From Paenibacillus pedocola (GTDB lineage: Bacteria > Bacillota > Bacilli > Paenibacillales > Paenibacillaceae): a stretch of 64,000 nt of DNA. Of the stretch, positions 36,334-45,881 are shown in pieces; the stretch's first letter is position 1, and each line of letters starts with the position of its first letter. Position numbers and translations under genes: made by a program. The stretch is from positions 1,240,001-1,304,000 of the forward strand of contig NZ_CP134223.1 in the NCBI RefSeq assembly GCF_031599675.1, read 5' to 3'. The notes beneath the pieces are model-generated. The model did no database searches. It was not told the origin of the DNA and was given only the letters and a program-made list of their open reading frames with translations.

Positions 36334-37072
36334 GCATGATCTGCGGCAGGCGCTTCAGAAGGAAGCCGAAGGCTGGAACGCTCCACCTGAACTGAAGGGC
36401 AGAATCCTTAGCGGGATTACGCCAAGTCAAGGGGGAAGACGTATGAAGAAATGGCTTGTGGCCACCATTGTAGCTGCTGCATTATTAATTCCTACCGGAG
36501 CTTATGCCGGATATACTTATTTGGCGGATTCCGTCTACGGCTCACAGGAGCATTTGGTGCAAATGGGCGGAACCCGGGAAGGGTATGATCATCTTGAGGC
36601 CAAACTGCAGCAGGCAAAAAACAGTTTGAGCGAAGAAGATTTTGCCGCACTAACTGCATTGCTGCATCAACTTGGCGCCTATAACCTGAAGATTGCCGAT
36701 GCGGAAGGGGTGCTTCATCCGGAGAAGCTAAGCAGTACAGATCAGGAGAGCTATAAGGAGCTGACCCTAAAGCTTGAGCCTTATTTTCAGAAATTAGAAC
36801 AGACAGAATCATCTGTAAATACGGTGGACAGCAGCACATTTTGGGACCAGCAGCTGCTCAAAGGAGAACAAACCTTCAGCGGTGAAGAGCTGGCCAGCTT
36901 CAAGCAGCTGATAAGCGAACTTAAAGCTTTTAACAATCAAATAACCGGTCAGGACGGCAGCACACATCCGGAGCGGTTAACGGAAGAAGAGTCAGCGCGG
37001 CTTAAGCAGCTGTATGAAGAACTCAATCCTTATTTGAAGCAGCTTGGTATAATGATCAAACCGGGCTCATAA
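36323..37072 (+). CDS. DUF3600-like membrane regulator of the adjacent sigma factor
   Basis: 249 aa. A cytoplasmic N-terminus (~1-38) is followed by one TM helix (~40-62, WLVATIVAAALLIPTGAYAG) and a large helical outside domain containing two similar halves (LGAYNLKIADAEGVLHPEKLS and LKAFNNQITGQDGSTHPERLT). This resembles the DUF3600 family, described as negative effectors of ECF sigma factors in Bacillus. AAGGTGGAGG precedes the ATG inside the sigma gene. The signal sensed is unknown. Confidence 0.82.
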   Translation: MSLEHDLRQALQKEAEGWNAPPELKGRILSGITPSQGGRRMKKWLVATIVAAALLIPTGAYAGYTYLADSVYGSQEHLVQMGGTREGYDHLEAKLQQAKNSLSEEDFAALTALLHQLGAYNLKIADAEGVLHPEKLSSTDQESYKELTLKLEPYFQKLEQTESSVNTVDSSTFWDQQLLKGEQTFSGEELASFKQLISELKAFNNQITGQDGSTHPERLTEEESARLKQLYEELNPYLKQLGIMIKPGS

Positions 37073-37084
37073 ATCGCAGAAAAG

Positions 37085-37115
37085 GGCCGCCGGCTTTTAG
37101 CCGGCGGCCTTTTTG
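37085..37115 (+). terminator. Intrinsic terminator
   Basis: GGCCGCCGGC, loop TTTTA, GCCGGCGGCC, then TTTTT. Confidence 0.95.
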
Positions 37116-37250
37116 TTACATTCAGTACTGTAATTGTTCCTAGTTCTCCGTAAAGTATGCATACAAGCGGATTTTTATTCATTGATGCACTGAGTCTAAT
37201 GTCCTATATTTTGACATATACCTCTAAAATATGTACGGGAGGTAATGAAG

Positions 37251-37415
37251 ATGGATAATTTTGAGTTCCTCCGCAAGCAAATAGAAGCGGAACGGGCCAG
37301 ATTAAATCAAATGGAACAAACATATGGCTTGCTTCACCCGAGTGTGATCAGCCAATCCATGAAATTGGATGAATTAATAAATACATATACAAGGCTGGAA
37401 TGCGGTGAAAAGTAG
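37251..37415 (+). CDS. Spo0E-family aspartyl-phosphate phosphatase
   Basis: 54 aa. A helical N-terminus leads to HPSVISQSMKLDELINTY, which carries the Spo0E hallmark SQxLDxxIxxY (here SQSMKLDELINTY, with one extra residue in the first part). Such proteins remove phosphate from Spo0A~P and delay sporulation. GGGAGG precedes the ATG by eight bases. A TTTTGACAT stretch at 37208-37216 resembles a Spo0A box, but this is weak. The gene stands alone between a terminator and a convergent tetR gene. Confidence 0.85.
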   Translation: MDNFEFLRKQIEAERARLNQMEQTYGLLHPSVISQSMKLDELINTYTRLECGEK

Positions 37416-37447
37416 AACTTGCCTCATCCGGCACTGCCGGTGCTCAA

Positions 37448-38023
37448 CTATCGTTTTATGCCTTCGAAAGCAGCGGTCGTCAAATATTTGACAAAAGCTT
37501 CATCGAGGGTATCCCCTGTAATTAAAAGCCTGTAGAAGATAGGGCCGTAGAGCAGATCAATGCAGCTTCCAATATCCAGGTCCGCTTGTAATTCGCCCCG
37601 CGTAACGCCCCGCTCCAATAACTGGCGCGCCTCTTGACGGCGGGGGGCAAAGAATCTTGTCCGGTAGGCTTCAGCCAGACCGGCATCGAATTGTCCCTCG
37701 CCGATCAGCTCCGTAATCACCTTGCCCTCGCGGCTGCGGAGAAACACCGCCAGATTCGTCGCATGAATCACAATATCCTGCTGAACCGAACCTGTATCGG
37801 GTACTGGCAGCCTTGCTGAAGCCGCGGAGAGATAGCCGTCCATAACTACGGCTGCCTTATTAGGCCACCATTTATAAATGGTGGCCTTGCTCACTTTGGC
37901 CCGTTCAGCGATTTTTTCTACAGTTACCGCACCAAAACCGGTCTCTAGCAGCAGCTCGTACGATGCCGCCAGAATGGAAGCCTCCGCTTCGTTATTACGC
38001 GGCCGTCCTCTTTTTTTATCCAT
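37448..38023 (-). CDS. TetR-family repressor of the adjacent MFS gene
   Basis: 191 aa. The N-terminal helix-turn-helix (~10-55: ILAASYELLLETGFGAVTVE, KVSKATIYKWWPNKAAVV) is followed by an effector-binding helical domain of the TetR_C_11/33 type. AGGAGG precedes the ATG. It is divergent from the MFS gene at 38258, and three matching palindromes lie between them, one at its own promoter, so it likely represses both genes. Confidence 0.93.
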   Translation of the reverse strand: MDKKRGRPRNNEAEASILAASYELLLETGFGAVTVEKIAERAKVSKATIYKWWPNKAAVVMDGYLSAASARLPVPDTGSVQQDIVIHATNLAVFLRSREGKVITELIGEGQFDAGLAEAYRTRFFAPRRQEARQLLERGVTRGELQADLDIGSCIDLLYGPIFYRLLITGDTLDEAFVKYLTTAAFEGIKR

Positions 38024-38071
38024 CCCTATTCCTCCTGGTGAATATTCACTCCAAATCCGCTACTAAACAAA

Positions 38072-38085
38072 ACTATACGTACATT
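38072..38085. promoter_or_regulatory. TetR operator O1
   Basis: ACTATACGTACATT matches the other two operators (consensus ACTrwACGTwCAGT). It overlaps the minus-strand -10 box TATAAT (38083-38088) of the tetR gene, implying autoregulation. Confidence 0.65.
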
Positions 38086-38171
38086 ATACAAAATTAATCA
38101 TGATAATAGCCAGTCTGCGATAGGGAAGCGTCTGAAATAAGCAGTCTCAAATATTTTTTTACGTGTGCCTA

Positions 38172-38231
38172 TTTACAAAACTGAACGTTCAGTATATTAT
38201 AAAGCCATAATTAATAAACTATACGTACAGT
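38172..38231 (+). promoter_or_regulatory. MFS promoter with TetR operators O2 and O3
   Basis: TTTACA (38172-38177), a 17-base spacer and TATTAT (38195-38200) form a good promoter. The perfect palindrome ACTGAACGTTCAGT (38180-38193, O2) fills the spacer. ACTATACGTACAGT (38218-38231, O3) lies 38 bases downstream. Binding would block polymerase directly. Confidence 0.75.
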
Positions 38232-38257
38232 ATTTAAAAATGAAAGGTGGAATTCTT

Positions 38258-39481
38258 ATGAATCAGGTAAGTCAATTGGACCGGGTACATCAGGCAAAGG
38301 ACAGTTTGGAGAGCCAAACGATCCCCGCCTGGATTACTTTTCTGCTGGCAGCCTCGTGCGGACTTATCGTTGCCAACCTCTATTATGCCCAAACGCTGAT
38401 CGGTCCGATCGCGGCGGCTACGCATCTATCTTCCGGCGCAGCAGGTCTGATCGTGACTCTGACTCAAATCGGTTACGTGCTAGGCCTCTTATTCGTAGTT
38501 CCGCTCAGTGACATCATTGAGAACCGCCGTCTTACGGTAATCTCGCTATCCGTCGTAGTGGTTGCGCTGGTCGCAGCCACACTGGCTTCGAATGCAGCCC
38601 TGTTCCTCGGAGCGTCGCTCTTTATCGGGCTCGGTTCGGTAGCCGCCCAGGTTCTGGTGCCGTACGCCTCCTTCTTAGCTGCGGAAGAGCATCGCGGCCG
38701 GGTAGTGGGTAATGTGATGAGCGGGCTGCTGCTTGGAATCATGTTCGCCCGGCCCTTGGCCAGCTTTGTCTCGGGACTCTGGGGCTGGCATGCGATCTAT
38801 GCCATTTCGGCGGTAGTAATCGCCCTTTTGACTATTCTGTTATCCCGTGTTCTGCCGCAGCGCCAGCCCGTTCCTTCAATGAACTATGGCGGTCTGATCC
38901 GCTCCCTCGGAACCCTGCTGAAGAATACACCGGTACTGCGCCGCCGGGCGATTTATCAAGCCAGTCTCTTCGGAACCTTTAGCCTGTTCTGGACGACCGT
39001 GTCTCTGCGGCTGGCAGATACGTATCATTTGAGCCAGCAGGGGATTGCGCTGTTTGCACTGGCTGGTGTGGCGGGTGCCGTCGCCTCTCCGATTGCCGGG
39101 AGATGGGCTGACCGGGGCTGGACCCGTCCGCTTACCGGTCTTGCCTTTGTGCTTGCAGCCGTAGCCTTTTTAATCGCTTATTTGTTTCAGAATGATTCCA
39201 GGGTGACCCTTGGGCTTCTTACGCTGGCGGCAATTTTGCTGGACATGGGCGTTTCAGGAAATCTGGTGCTGGGCCAGCGGGCAATTTATTCCCTGGGCAA
39301 TGAAGCAAGAGGACGGTTGAACGGATTGTTCATGGCGATTTTCTTCGTGGGCGGAGCCATTGGCTCTTCGCTGGGTGGCTGGTCGTATGCCTACGGCGGC
39401 TGGGGAATGACGACATTGATCGGGCTGGCGGTGCCGGTTCTGGCCTTCCTGTACTACCTGACTGAGAAAAAACAAGCATAG
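38258..39481 (+). CDS. MFS transporter, sugar-efflux/multidrug type
   Basis: 407 aa, twelve membrane helices, with the MFS motif [14 protein letters not shown] after helix 2 (unusual acidic replacement of the common GxLaDrxGrr). Similar to the YnfM/YdeR-type drug exporters often paired with TetR repressors. AAAGGTGG precedes the ATG at 38258; the frame extension to 38165 runs through the promoter and operators and is rejected. Substrate unknown. Confidence 0.9.
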   Translation: MNQVSQLDRVHQAKDSLESQTIPAWITFLLAASCGLIVANLYYAQTLIGPIAAATHLSSGAAGLIVTLTQIGYVLGLLFVVPLSDIIENRRLTVISLSVVVVALVAATLASNAALFLGASLFIGLGSVAAQVLVPYASFLAAEEHRGRVVGNVMSGLLLGIMFARPLASFVSGLWGWHAIYAISAVVIALLTILLSRVLPQRQPVPSMNYGGLIRSLGTLLKNTPVLRRRAIYQASLFGTFSLFWTTVSLRLADTYHLSQQGIALFALAGVAGAVASPIAGRWADRGWTRPLTGLAFVLAAVAFLIAYLFQNDSRVTLGLLTLAAILLDMGVSGNLVLGQRAIYSLGNEARGRLNGLFMAIFFVGGAIGSSLGGWSYAYGGWGMTTLIGLAVPVLAFLYYLTEKKQA

Positions 39482-39512
39482 ACCGACAGCGTAAAGTATG
39501 CGCTATTCAAGG

Positions 39513-39558
39513 AACTGCTCTCCGGGCTGAACTTCAGTCTAGAGGGCAGTTTTTTTTA
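39513..39558 (+). terminator. Intrinsic terminator
   Basis: AACTGCTCTC pairs with GAGGGCAGTT (one G-U) and is followed by a T-run. The rest of the gap to 39763 holds no supported gene. Confidence 0.85.
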
Positions 39559-39763
39559 TTCAAAATGTCCGCAAGCAGAATAGCTAAGTCCTTCTGTCAG
39601 GTGCAACATAATCCGCATACAGCAGTGAAATAATCCACGATACTAGAGGAGATGTCTTTTTGGCTAAATTTCGCCCGGCTTGTAATGAAACTCCAGTGTC
39701 AGCGTATTAGCTGGGGTAAATCACTTGGCCCGGTGAAAGCTGCAGGAAAGGAGAGCTTGAAAG

Positions 39764-40342
39764 ATGCAAGAGCGCGCATTGTTACAGTCTTTTTGGCACA
39801 AGAGTATCAAGGAAGAGAGGCCTGCAGAAGCAAATACAGACAGGCTGTTCACTACGATTTTTGAAACCTACTATTCCAGAATATTCAATTATACCGCTTA
39901 CCGCGTCAGCTGCCGGTATACGGCGGAGGATCTGACCAGTCAGGTTTTTGAGAAGATGTTATCCAAGCTGCACAGCTACTCCCCGGAAAAGGCACCGTTT
40001 GAGGTGTGGCTGTTCGCCATCGCGAGAAATGTCGTGAACGATTACTACAGGAGCCGGAGAAGATACCTTTTCTTCCCGCTGGAGGCTGTCCGCGAGCTGG
40101 TGTCAGGCAGACAAGCACCGGAGGAGCACTTGCTGGAGGGGGAACGCAGCGGCAGACTGAATCTCGCACTGGACATATTGACAGCAAAAGAACGGAATAT
40201 CGTGGCGCTTAAGTTCGGAGCGGATCTGAAAAATAAGGAGATCGCCCGCCTCACCGGAATGTCGGAGAGCAACGTTGGGGTCATTCTCTACCGCAGCATG
40301 AAAAAGCTAAAGTCTGAAATAGGGAGCGTGGACCAGCTGTGA
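39764..40342 (+). CDS. ECF-type RNA polymerase sigma factor
   Basis: 192 aa. Region 2 (~30-95): TAYRVSCRYTAEDLTSQVFEKML and FEVWLFAIARNVVNDYYRSR. Region 4 (~130-185): LTAKERNIVALKFGADLKNKEIAR and NVGVILYRSMKKL. AAAGGAGAG precedes the ATG. The stop overlaps the GTG of the next gene by four bases. Confidence 0.92.
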   Translation: MQERALLQSFWHKSIKEERPAEANTDRLFTTIFETYYSRIFNYTAYRVSCRYTAEDLTSQVFEKMLSKLHSYSPEKAPFEVWLFAIARNVVNDYYRSRRRYLFFPLEAVRELVSGRQAPEEHLLEGERSGRLNLALDILTAKERNIVALKFGADLKNKEIARLTGMSESNVGVILYRSMKKLKSEIGSVDQL

Positions 40343-41301
40343 AAACCAAAGACAAGATACAGGAATTCGCAAGGGATCTCGACGAGGGTCTCCATCTCGA
40401 GCATCCATCCTGCTGGAACGAATCAGCGGAATCCCTTGAGCTGCTGGAGCTTGGCAAGGCATTAGCCGGGCAGGACTTCAGCAATTCCCATAGGGCGGCT
40501 GTGCTTAGCAAAGTACAAAGCAGCGCCAACTTTAAGCAGGAGGTAACAAATATGAAAATGAAGTCCAGCCTCAGACGTCCGGCCATGATCCTGGCTTCGA
40601 TTTTGATTGCCGGGGGCTTAAGCATTAGCTTTGTCAAACCGTCCTTTGCAGAGGAACTGTTTGGCAGAGTGCTGCAGAAGATTAATCTCGGGAATATCAT
40701 TGCCAGTGAAATGGACCCCAATGTGGCGCCGCCTTTTCCGGAGGAGTGGAAGGGTAAGCTGTTTGACAAGGAGGGTAATGTGATTACTTCCTTTACAAAA
40801 AAGCTTGGAGAGGTCTATAACGCCGACGGGGAGCAGATCGTTAATTTTGACGGCGACAAGCTGATTACGAAGAGCGAGCAGGAACAGCGCGATAAGGAAA
40901 CCGCAGAGCGTATGCTGGCTGTGAAAGGCCAGGCCGAGCTGGATAAATATGCTTTATTCAAAGTAAAGCTGCCTGAATATTTGCCGGAAGGGTTTGTTTT
41001 TGACCATGGTGGGTTCTATACATCCGAAGAGGGTGTCGTGAACGGCAAATACCTTACTTTGTTTTTTACCAGTAAAAATGAGGGACAAGACATCACAATA
41101 TATCTCTGCATTTCCGACAAAGAGACTGCCTACGAAATTTCGACCAGCGGCAAAATGGAGAAAGTAAAGGTGAACGGCTTTGACGCCGTAATGATGAATA
41201 ATAGAAGCCTGGATTGGGAAGCAGACGGTGTGCTGTATAACATCGCAACCCACGGGCTGGAGCCATCCGAGGTATTGAAGATCGCGGAGTCGATCCGCTG
41301 A
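40339..41301 (+). CDS. Sigma-associated membrane protein with DUF4367-like domain
   Basis: 320 aa. A cytoplasmic N-terminus (~1-75) is followed by one TM helix (~80-98, ASILIAGGLSISF) and an outside region ending in a DUF4367-like domain (~205-318: VKLPEYLPEGFVFDHGGFY, VNGFDAVMMNN). Position directly after an ECF sigma gene, with GTG/TGA overlap, makes it the likely anti-sigma factor or sensor. A terminator follows. Confidence 0.82.
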   Translation: MKTKDKIQEFARDLDEGLHLEHPSCWNESAESLELLELGKALAGQDFSNSHRAAVLSKVQSSANFKQEVTNMKMKSSLRRPAMILASILIAGGLSISFVKPSFAEELFGRVLQKINLGNIIASEMDPNVAPPFPEEWKGKLFDKEGNVITSFTKKLGEVYNADGEQIVNFDGDKLITKSEQEQRDKETAERMLAVKGQAELDKYALFKVKLPEYLPEGFVFDHGGFYTSEEGVVNGKYLTLFFTSKNEGQDITIYLCISDKETAYEISTSGKMEKVKVNGFDAVMMNNRSLDWEADGVLYNIATHGLEPSEVLKIAESIR

Positions 41302-41315
41302 TTGTTGAATAGAAG

Positions 41316-41342
41316 AAGACCTCCCGGCGGGAGGTCTTTTTT
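41316..41342 (+). terminator. Intrinsic terminator
   Basis: AAGACCTCCC, loop GGC, GGGAGGTCTT, then T-run. Confidence 0.93.
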
Positions 41343-41435
41343 GGGTCCTTTATAGAAGCAGCAAGAAATGTCCTGTCCTGAGTGACAGGGCTTATTATAA
41401 TTATCTTAATCGTTGCAACGAGGAAGTGAAACAGT

Positions 41436-42293
41436 TTGGGATATATAGAATATCTACAGAAGACCATTGATTACATCGAAGAAAATCTAAAAGGAACGAT
41501 TTCCATTGAGGAATGCGCGCAGCAAGCAGGGTTCTCCAAATTTCATTTTCACCGGCTGTTTGGCATTCATCTTGAAGTCACTTTGATGGAATATGTCCGC
41601 AGGAGACGTCTGGGTTATGCGATGCTGGAGGTGATGAATGGCAGGAAGATCCTGGACATTGCGCTGGACTACGGATACAGCTCGGAGAGGACGTTCAGCA
41701 GAGCCTTTCAGCAGGAATTCGGCCAGTTGCCGAGCAGCTGTAGAAATGCGGGATACGCTTTGCCGCCTAAGCCGGTGCTGCAAGAGCAAATCAACCATTT
41801 ACGGGGAGGAATTATAGTGAACTATTTAAGTGACGTAACTATTAACAGCCTGGACGCAATGGATGTAGTAAGCGGAGTCAGGATCAGCAGTAATCCTGAA
41901 GATGAGGTGATAGCGGCTGTCACCGGATGGGCTAATAACAGTGGGATTAAGGCGGGTTCAAGACAGTTTGGCTTTGATGTGCCCGTTGATGACGAAGACC
42001 AGAAGAAGGGGCTGCGGGGCTATGAATATTGGGTGGTCGTCGAGAAGCAGCCCGAAGCTCTGGAACCAGAACTTCGATATAAACATGTGGAAGGCTGCAA
42101 ATATGCGGTGCTGCGGATTACTGAGCCGATGATTGATCCGTTTGAACGTATTCCGCTGGGCTGGAAAAAACTAGCCGGATGGGTGAACAGTAAAGGCTAT
42201 AAAACCTCCTGTGACCATGAGCGTTTCTGGCTCGAGGAGAAGCTGGAGGTCGGTGATTCCGTTTATATGGATCTTTACTTTCCGATCGAATAA
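41436..42293 (+). CDS. AraC-type regulator with GyrI-like effector domain
   Basis: 285 aa. The N-terminal AraC double helix-turn-helix (~8-105: ISIEECAQQAGFSKFHFHRLF, ALDYGYSSERTFSRAFQQEF) is joined to a GyrI-like/BacA small-molecule-binding domain (~125-285), as in the Rob/SoxS-like regulators that sense drugs or other hydrophobic compounds. TTG start with AGGAAGTG seven bases upstream. No obvious target gene is adjacent. Confidence 0.9.
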   Translation: MGYIEYLQKTIDYIEENLKGTISIEECAQQAGFSKFHFHRLFGIHLEVTLMEYVRRRRLGYAMLEVMNGRKILDIALDYGYSSERTFSRAFQQEFGQLPSSCRNAGYALPPKPVLQEQINHLRGGIIVNYLSDVTINSLDAMDVVSGVRISSNPEDEVIAAVTGWANNSGIKAGSRQFGFDVPVDDEDQKKGLRGYEYWVVVEKQPEALEPELRYKHVEGCKYAVLRITEPMIDPFERIPLGWKKLAGWVNSKGYKTSCDHERFWLEEKLEVGDSVYMDLYFPIE

Positions 42294-42410
42294 CAGGCAT
42301 CAGCATATATTGCAGCGGTGCGCACAGAAATGCCGCCATATATTCGATATCCCACCGGGCCTGCCGCATGAAAATTTCGAATTGTCCGGCCAGAGACATA
42401 AAATGTCGTC

Positions 42411-42436
42411 CATAAATAGAAATAGAAATAGAAATA
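42411..42436 (+). repeat. Short tandem repeat (AAATAG)n
   Basis: About four copies of a six-base AAATAG unit directly upstream of a bidirectional terminator, in noncoding DNA. Confidence 0.7.
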
Positions 42437-42437
42437 A

Positions 42438-42476
42438 AAAAGAAACCCAAGCGCAAATATGGCCTGGGTTTCTTTT
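42438..42476. terminator. Bidirectional terminator
   Basis: AAAAGAAACCCA and TGGGTTTCTTTT flank a 15-base loop, between convergent araC-gyrI and chemoreceptor genes. Confidence 0.92.
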
Positions 42477-42515
42477 GGGATATAGTGAATGTAATACCGT
42501 GAGAGAAGCGGATAC

Positions 42516-44579
42516 TTACTCGACGCGGAATTTAGAGGCTGATTCTGCCAGGTTTTTAGTGAGCTGGTCAATGGTTTCTACCATCTCAGCCAGTTGTTCA
42601 ATGGTGGAGGATTGTTCCACCATGGTAGCGGTAACTTCCTCCACCGAAGCAGAAACCTCTTCACCGGTAGCCGAGAGGCTTTGAGCCGAATCGAGAACGT
42701 CGTCCTTGTCTTTTTGCATATGAGCAATTTCGTCGGCCATCGATTTAATTTGATCCGTGATGTCCGTGATTTTGTCCAGAATGGTTTGGAATGCCTCCTG
42801 GGTTTGTCCAACGAGCTCATCCTGCCGGGCGGAGATGTTATTAATCACAATTACGCTATCATTATTTTCGGCGACAAAATTAAGATTTTGTTGAATGATA
42901 TCATAGATTTCATTCGATTGCTTCGAGCTCTGCTCAGCGAGCTTCCGGATCTCGGAGGCCACTACAGCAAAACCTCTCCCGTGTTCCCCGGCTCTTGCGG
43001 CTTCGATCGATGCATTCAGCGCAAGCAGATTCGTTTGAGCAGCGATTTGATTGATCGCTCCTGTAATATTGCTGATGCTGTTGGAGCTTTCCTGAAGTTT
43101 TACTGTGATCGCCGAGATTTTCTGGACCTCTTGTTCATTCTTGTCACTGATCTGAATTAAACCATCAACGACCTGATTGCTTGTATGGAAGACCTCAATG
43201 ATTTCCTCAGCTCTTTGTCTGACGGATTGCGCATTATCGTTGATCGCAGCAAACTTCTCACTGAATCCATAGAACTTATCGACTATGTGCTCAGTATCAT
43301 TGGACTGCAGTTCCATCGCCTGGGCAATACCCGTGGAGGTTACCGAGGTTTCATTAATGGAGCGGGCAGTCTGTTTAGAAGTCTTCTCCAGTTCATTGGT
43401 GCTTGTGTTGAGCACGGAGATAGAAGTATTCATATTGGTGATGAGCTCTTTATTTTGCCGGACCATGGTATTGAAGCTGTCAGCCAAATCCTTGAACTCA
43501 CTTTTAAAACGGCCATCGGCACCTACGGTCAAATCTCCGTTCGCCAATGTTTTGAACAGCGAGGTCAGCTTTATGACAGGCTTGGTAATAGAGCGGGACA
43601 ACAGCATACCGAAACCAATGGCGACAAGCAGGGCGACAACCGTTACAATGAAGATTTTCATCAGCATATCCTGAATAGGACGTTTAATATCAGCGTAGGA
43701 ATCGATAACGGAAATGGTAAGATCGGCCTTTGGGGTTTTGTTGATTCTCAGATATTCGCTCTCCAATTCGACGGACTGCGTAACCAGCTCATCCGTTGCC
43801 CTGATCGCCAGAAAATCATTCATCCCTGGAGTGCCGGCAAGACTTTGTCCGATCCGTGTAGGGTCGGTGGAGTTATATAGGATAATCCCGCTCCGGCTCA
43901 AAATCTCTATTTTACCTTGGCCATTAATCTTAATGTTGCCCAGTTTATCCAGGAAGAAGCTGCTGTCTACGGTCATGGCGAAGACACCAATAACCCTGTC
44001 ATCCAAATCTTTAATCGGCTGGGAGAATGCAATTAATAATTTATCGCTGCTTTTGGACTGGATGGCATCGCTGATAAAGGATTGACCCTTGATGGCTTCT
44101 GTGAAGTATTCACGGTCTGCCCGGGACTGCCCTATGTTGTCTGTGTTTGTTCCTGCAAGAATAGTTCCTTTAGAATCCAAAACAAGTAAGGAGCTAATGC
44201 TGCTTTTGTCGTTCATGCTTTCCTGAAGGATTCCGTTTGCTTTTTCATAGTAAGGATTTTTTGAAGAAAAAAACTCTTGCTCCGATAGAGTTCCCTGTGC
44301 CCTAAGATTCAATAGCTGTTTGAAGGTATTATGCACTGAAATTACATAGGAGGTCTGCTCCTGCAGCTGCATTGAAGTCCAAAGCCCTTCACCTATACGG
44401 TCCCCGTTTGCGTTTATTTCGTCTTTGCTCTTTCGGAGCAACAGATCCGAGGAGACATAATAAACCGTTACTGATGTCGCCAAGAGGACTACAGCAACTA
44501 GCAGGCTTAATAAAATAGGAAGCTTAACCCTCAGCGAGTTATTGCGTATTTTATTAGATATTATTTTTATTTTCCCCAT
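42516..44579 (-). CDS. Methyl-accepting chemotaxis protein, membrane receptor
   Basis: 687 aa. TM1 (~19-41), a periplasm-facing dCache-type sensor (~45-285), TM2 (~300-322), HAMP (~323-375), then the signalling hairpin with the conserved tip [22 protein letters not shown]. The ATG at 44579 is ten bases after AAAGGAG; the ATG at 44588 is too close to it. A sigma-D type promoter lies upstream, as expected for a motility regulon gene. The ligand is unknown; dCache domains often bind amino acids or organic acids. Confidence 0.94.
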   Translation of the reverse strand: MGKIKIISNKIRNNSLRVKLPILLSLLVAVVLLATSVTVYYVSSDLLLRKSKDEINANGDRIGEGLWTSMQLQEQTSYVISVHNTFKQLLNLRAQGTLSEQEFFSSKNPYYEKANGILQESMNDKSSISSLLVLDSKGTILAGTNTDNIGQSRADREYFTEAIKGQSFISDAIQSKSSDKLLIAFSQPIKDLDDRVIGVFAMTVDSSFFLDKLGNIKINGQGKIEILSRSGIILYNSTDPTRIGQSLAGTPGMNDFLAIRATDELVTQSVELESEYLRINKTPKADLTISVIDSYADIKRPIQDMLMKIFIVTVVALLVAIGFGMLLSRSITKPVIKLTSLFKTLANGDLTVGADGRFKSEFKDLADSFNTMVRQNKELITNMNTSISVLNTSTNELEKTSKQTARSINETSVTSTGIAQAMELQSNDTEHIVDKFYGFSEKFAAINDNAQSVRQRAEEIIEVFHTSNQVVDGLIQISDKNEQEVQKISAITVKLQESSNSISNITGAINQIAAQTNLLALNASIEAARAGEHGRGFAVVASEIRKLAEQSSKQSNEIYDIIQQNLNFVAENNDSVIVINNISARQDELVGQTQEAFQTILDKITDITDQIKSMADEIAHMQKDKDDVLDSAQSLSATGEEVSASVEEVTATMVEQSSTIEQLAEMVETIDQLTKNLAESASKFRVE

Positions 44580-44631
44580 AGTGTTCATTCTCCTTTAGCT
44601 TGTTAGATACCCTGCAGACAGGCACGCTACA

Positions 44632-44659
44632 TTATCGGCTGTGAATAGATAAAATTTTA
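44632..44659 (-). promoter_or_regulatory. Sigma-D (flagellar) promoter of the chemoreceptor gene
   Basis: On the minus strand TAAA (44656-44659), a 16-base spacer and GCCGATAA (44632-44639) match the sigma-D consensus TAAA-N14-16-GCCGATAW. Confidence 0.8.
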
Positions 44660-44823
44660 ATGAGAAATATTTCCAATGTAACCTTCCGGTTCTAAGTTAA
44701 GAGGATGTGTGTGCTAGCAATCTAGTTATAACAAGTATTTGTGTAAGCAATATGATACAAAAATAAATAAATCTGAAGTCTTTGAGCACTATGTTATATG
44801 TAATATAGAGATATTTTTTCCTA

Positions 44824-44832
44824 TGTTATAAT
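44824..44832 (+). promoter_or_regulatory. Extended -10 promoter
   Basis: TGTTATAAT has a perfect -10 with TGn extension, 33 bases before the soluble receptor gene. The -35 is weak. Confidence 0.5.
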
Positions 44833-44865
44833 TGGCGAAAATGATGCTGCGGGGGCTGAAATGCG

Positions 44866-45708
44866 TTGAATAACCAAAATGAAACAGGTCATGAACAGTT
44901 GCTGGAATCTTTAAAAATATCACTGCCGCTAGTGCAGCACTTATTTCCTATTGATGTGATGTTCGCCCTGGCAGATGTGGAGAAGTTTATCTACTATCTT
45001 CCGGGAGCTGAGCTGGATATCCGCATTCAGGAGGGGATGCCCATCCCGCCAAGCGGAGGAATCCGAAAGGCGCTGGAGACCGGTGAGACGGTTAGTGCCG
45101 ATATTCCCAAAGAAATCTACGGCTGGCCCTTTAAGTCAACCTCTATGCCGATCCGGAACGGGGAAGGGGCGATTAGCGGTGTGTTTACCATTGGCATCAG
45201 CCTTAGCAATCAGGAAACCTTAAGCGATGCTGCCAACTTACTGTCTGTGACCTCCGAAGAGATCAGCTCGACCTCGGAAGAAATTGCGGGCACGGCTTCT
45301 GATCTGGCGAACATTGTAAGTGATCTGAAGGGGCTCGGCCAGACTGTGGTTGAAGAGCTGCATAAGACCGATGAGATTCTGGATTTCATCAAAAAAGTGG
45401 CCGACAACTCTAACCTGCTTGGTCTTAATGCGGCCATTGAAGCGGCGCACGCCGCCGAGCACGGCCGGGGCTTTGGCATAGTGGCGCAGGAGATCCGAAA
45501 AATGTCCGTTTCCAGTGCCTCATCCGCCAAAGAAATCACCGGTATCCTCGATAGAATCAAGAAGAATATTCATCAGATGGACGCAACGCTGCTGGAGTGT
45601 CTGGCACAGAGTGAGCGTCAGGCTGCGGCAACAGAAGAAATTACGGCCTCGATGCAGGAGCTCGCTGCCTCTGCAGCAGAGATTGAAAAGATTGCCCGGC
45701 TGATCTGA
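44866..45708 (+). CDS. Soluble chemoreceptor-like protein
   Basis: 280 aa without membrane helices. The N-terminal ~110 residues form a small PAS-like sensor (VEKFIYYLPGAELDIRIQEG, FKSTSMPIRNGEGAISGVF). The C-terminal half is a short MCP signalling domain with AAHAAEHGRGFGIVAQEIRKM. It could signal through CheA from the cytoplasm or join membrane receptors. TTG start after a GGGGGCTGAAATGCG stretch; the ribosome site is only fair. Confidence 0.88.
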   Translation: MNNQNETGHEQLLESLKISLPLVQHLFPIDVMFALADVEKFIYYLPGAELDIRIQEGMPIPPSGGIRKALETGETVSADIPKEIYGWPFKSTSMPIRNGEGAISGVFTIGISLSNQETLSDAANLLSVTSEEISSTSEEIAGTASDLANIVSDLKGLGQTVVEELHKTDEILDFIKKVADNSNLLGLNAAIEAAHAAEHGRGFGIVAQEIRKMSVSSASSAKEITGILDRIKKNIHQMDATLLECLAQSERQAAATEEITASMQELAASAAEIEKIARLI

Positions 45709-45729
45709 AAAAATACGTACCTGAAACCC

Positions 45730-45756
45730 AAGCCCGCGTCCATCGCGGGCTTTTTG
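45730..45756 (+). terminator. Intrinsic terminator
   Basis: AAGCCCGCG, loop TCCAT, CGCGGGCTT, then T-run. Confidence 0.92.
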
Positions 45757-45881
45757 GCGCGTCTGGACGGCCGCCCGTGATTATCCTTCCTGCTTGTCAT
45801 GCCCGTCTGCATAATGCAGGCAAGTCCCTCATAGACATGTACTAATCAATGCTTTTCAAAACAGGTTAAGGGGATGATGTC

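Noticed and set aside
38165..38257. Longer N-terminus of the MFS transporter from 38165
   Set aside because: It would translate the promoter and two operators; the ATG at 38258 has its own AAAGGTGG.
39652..39864. 70-codon frame before the ECF sigma gene at 39764
   Set aside because: A ribosome-like GAGGAG lies upstream, but the frame runs into the sigma gene in another phase and shows no family features.
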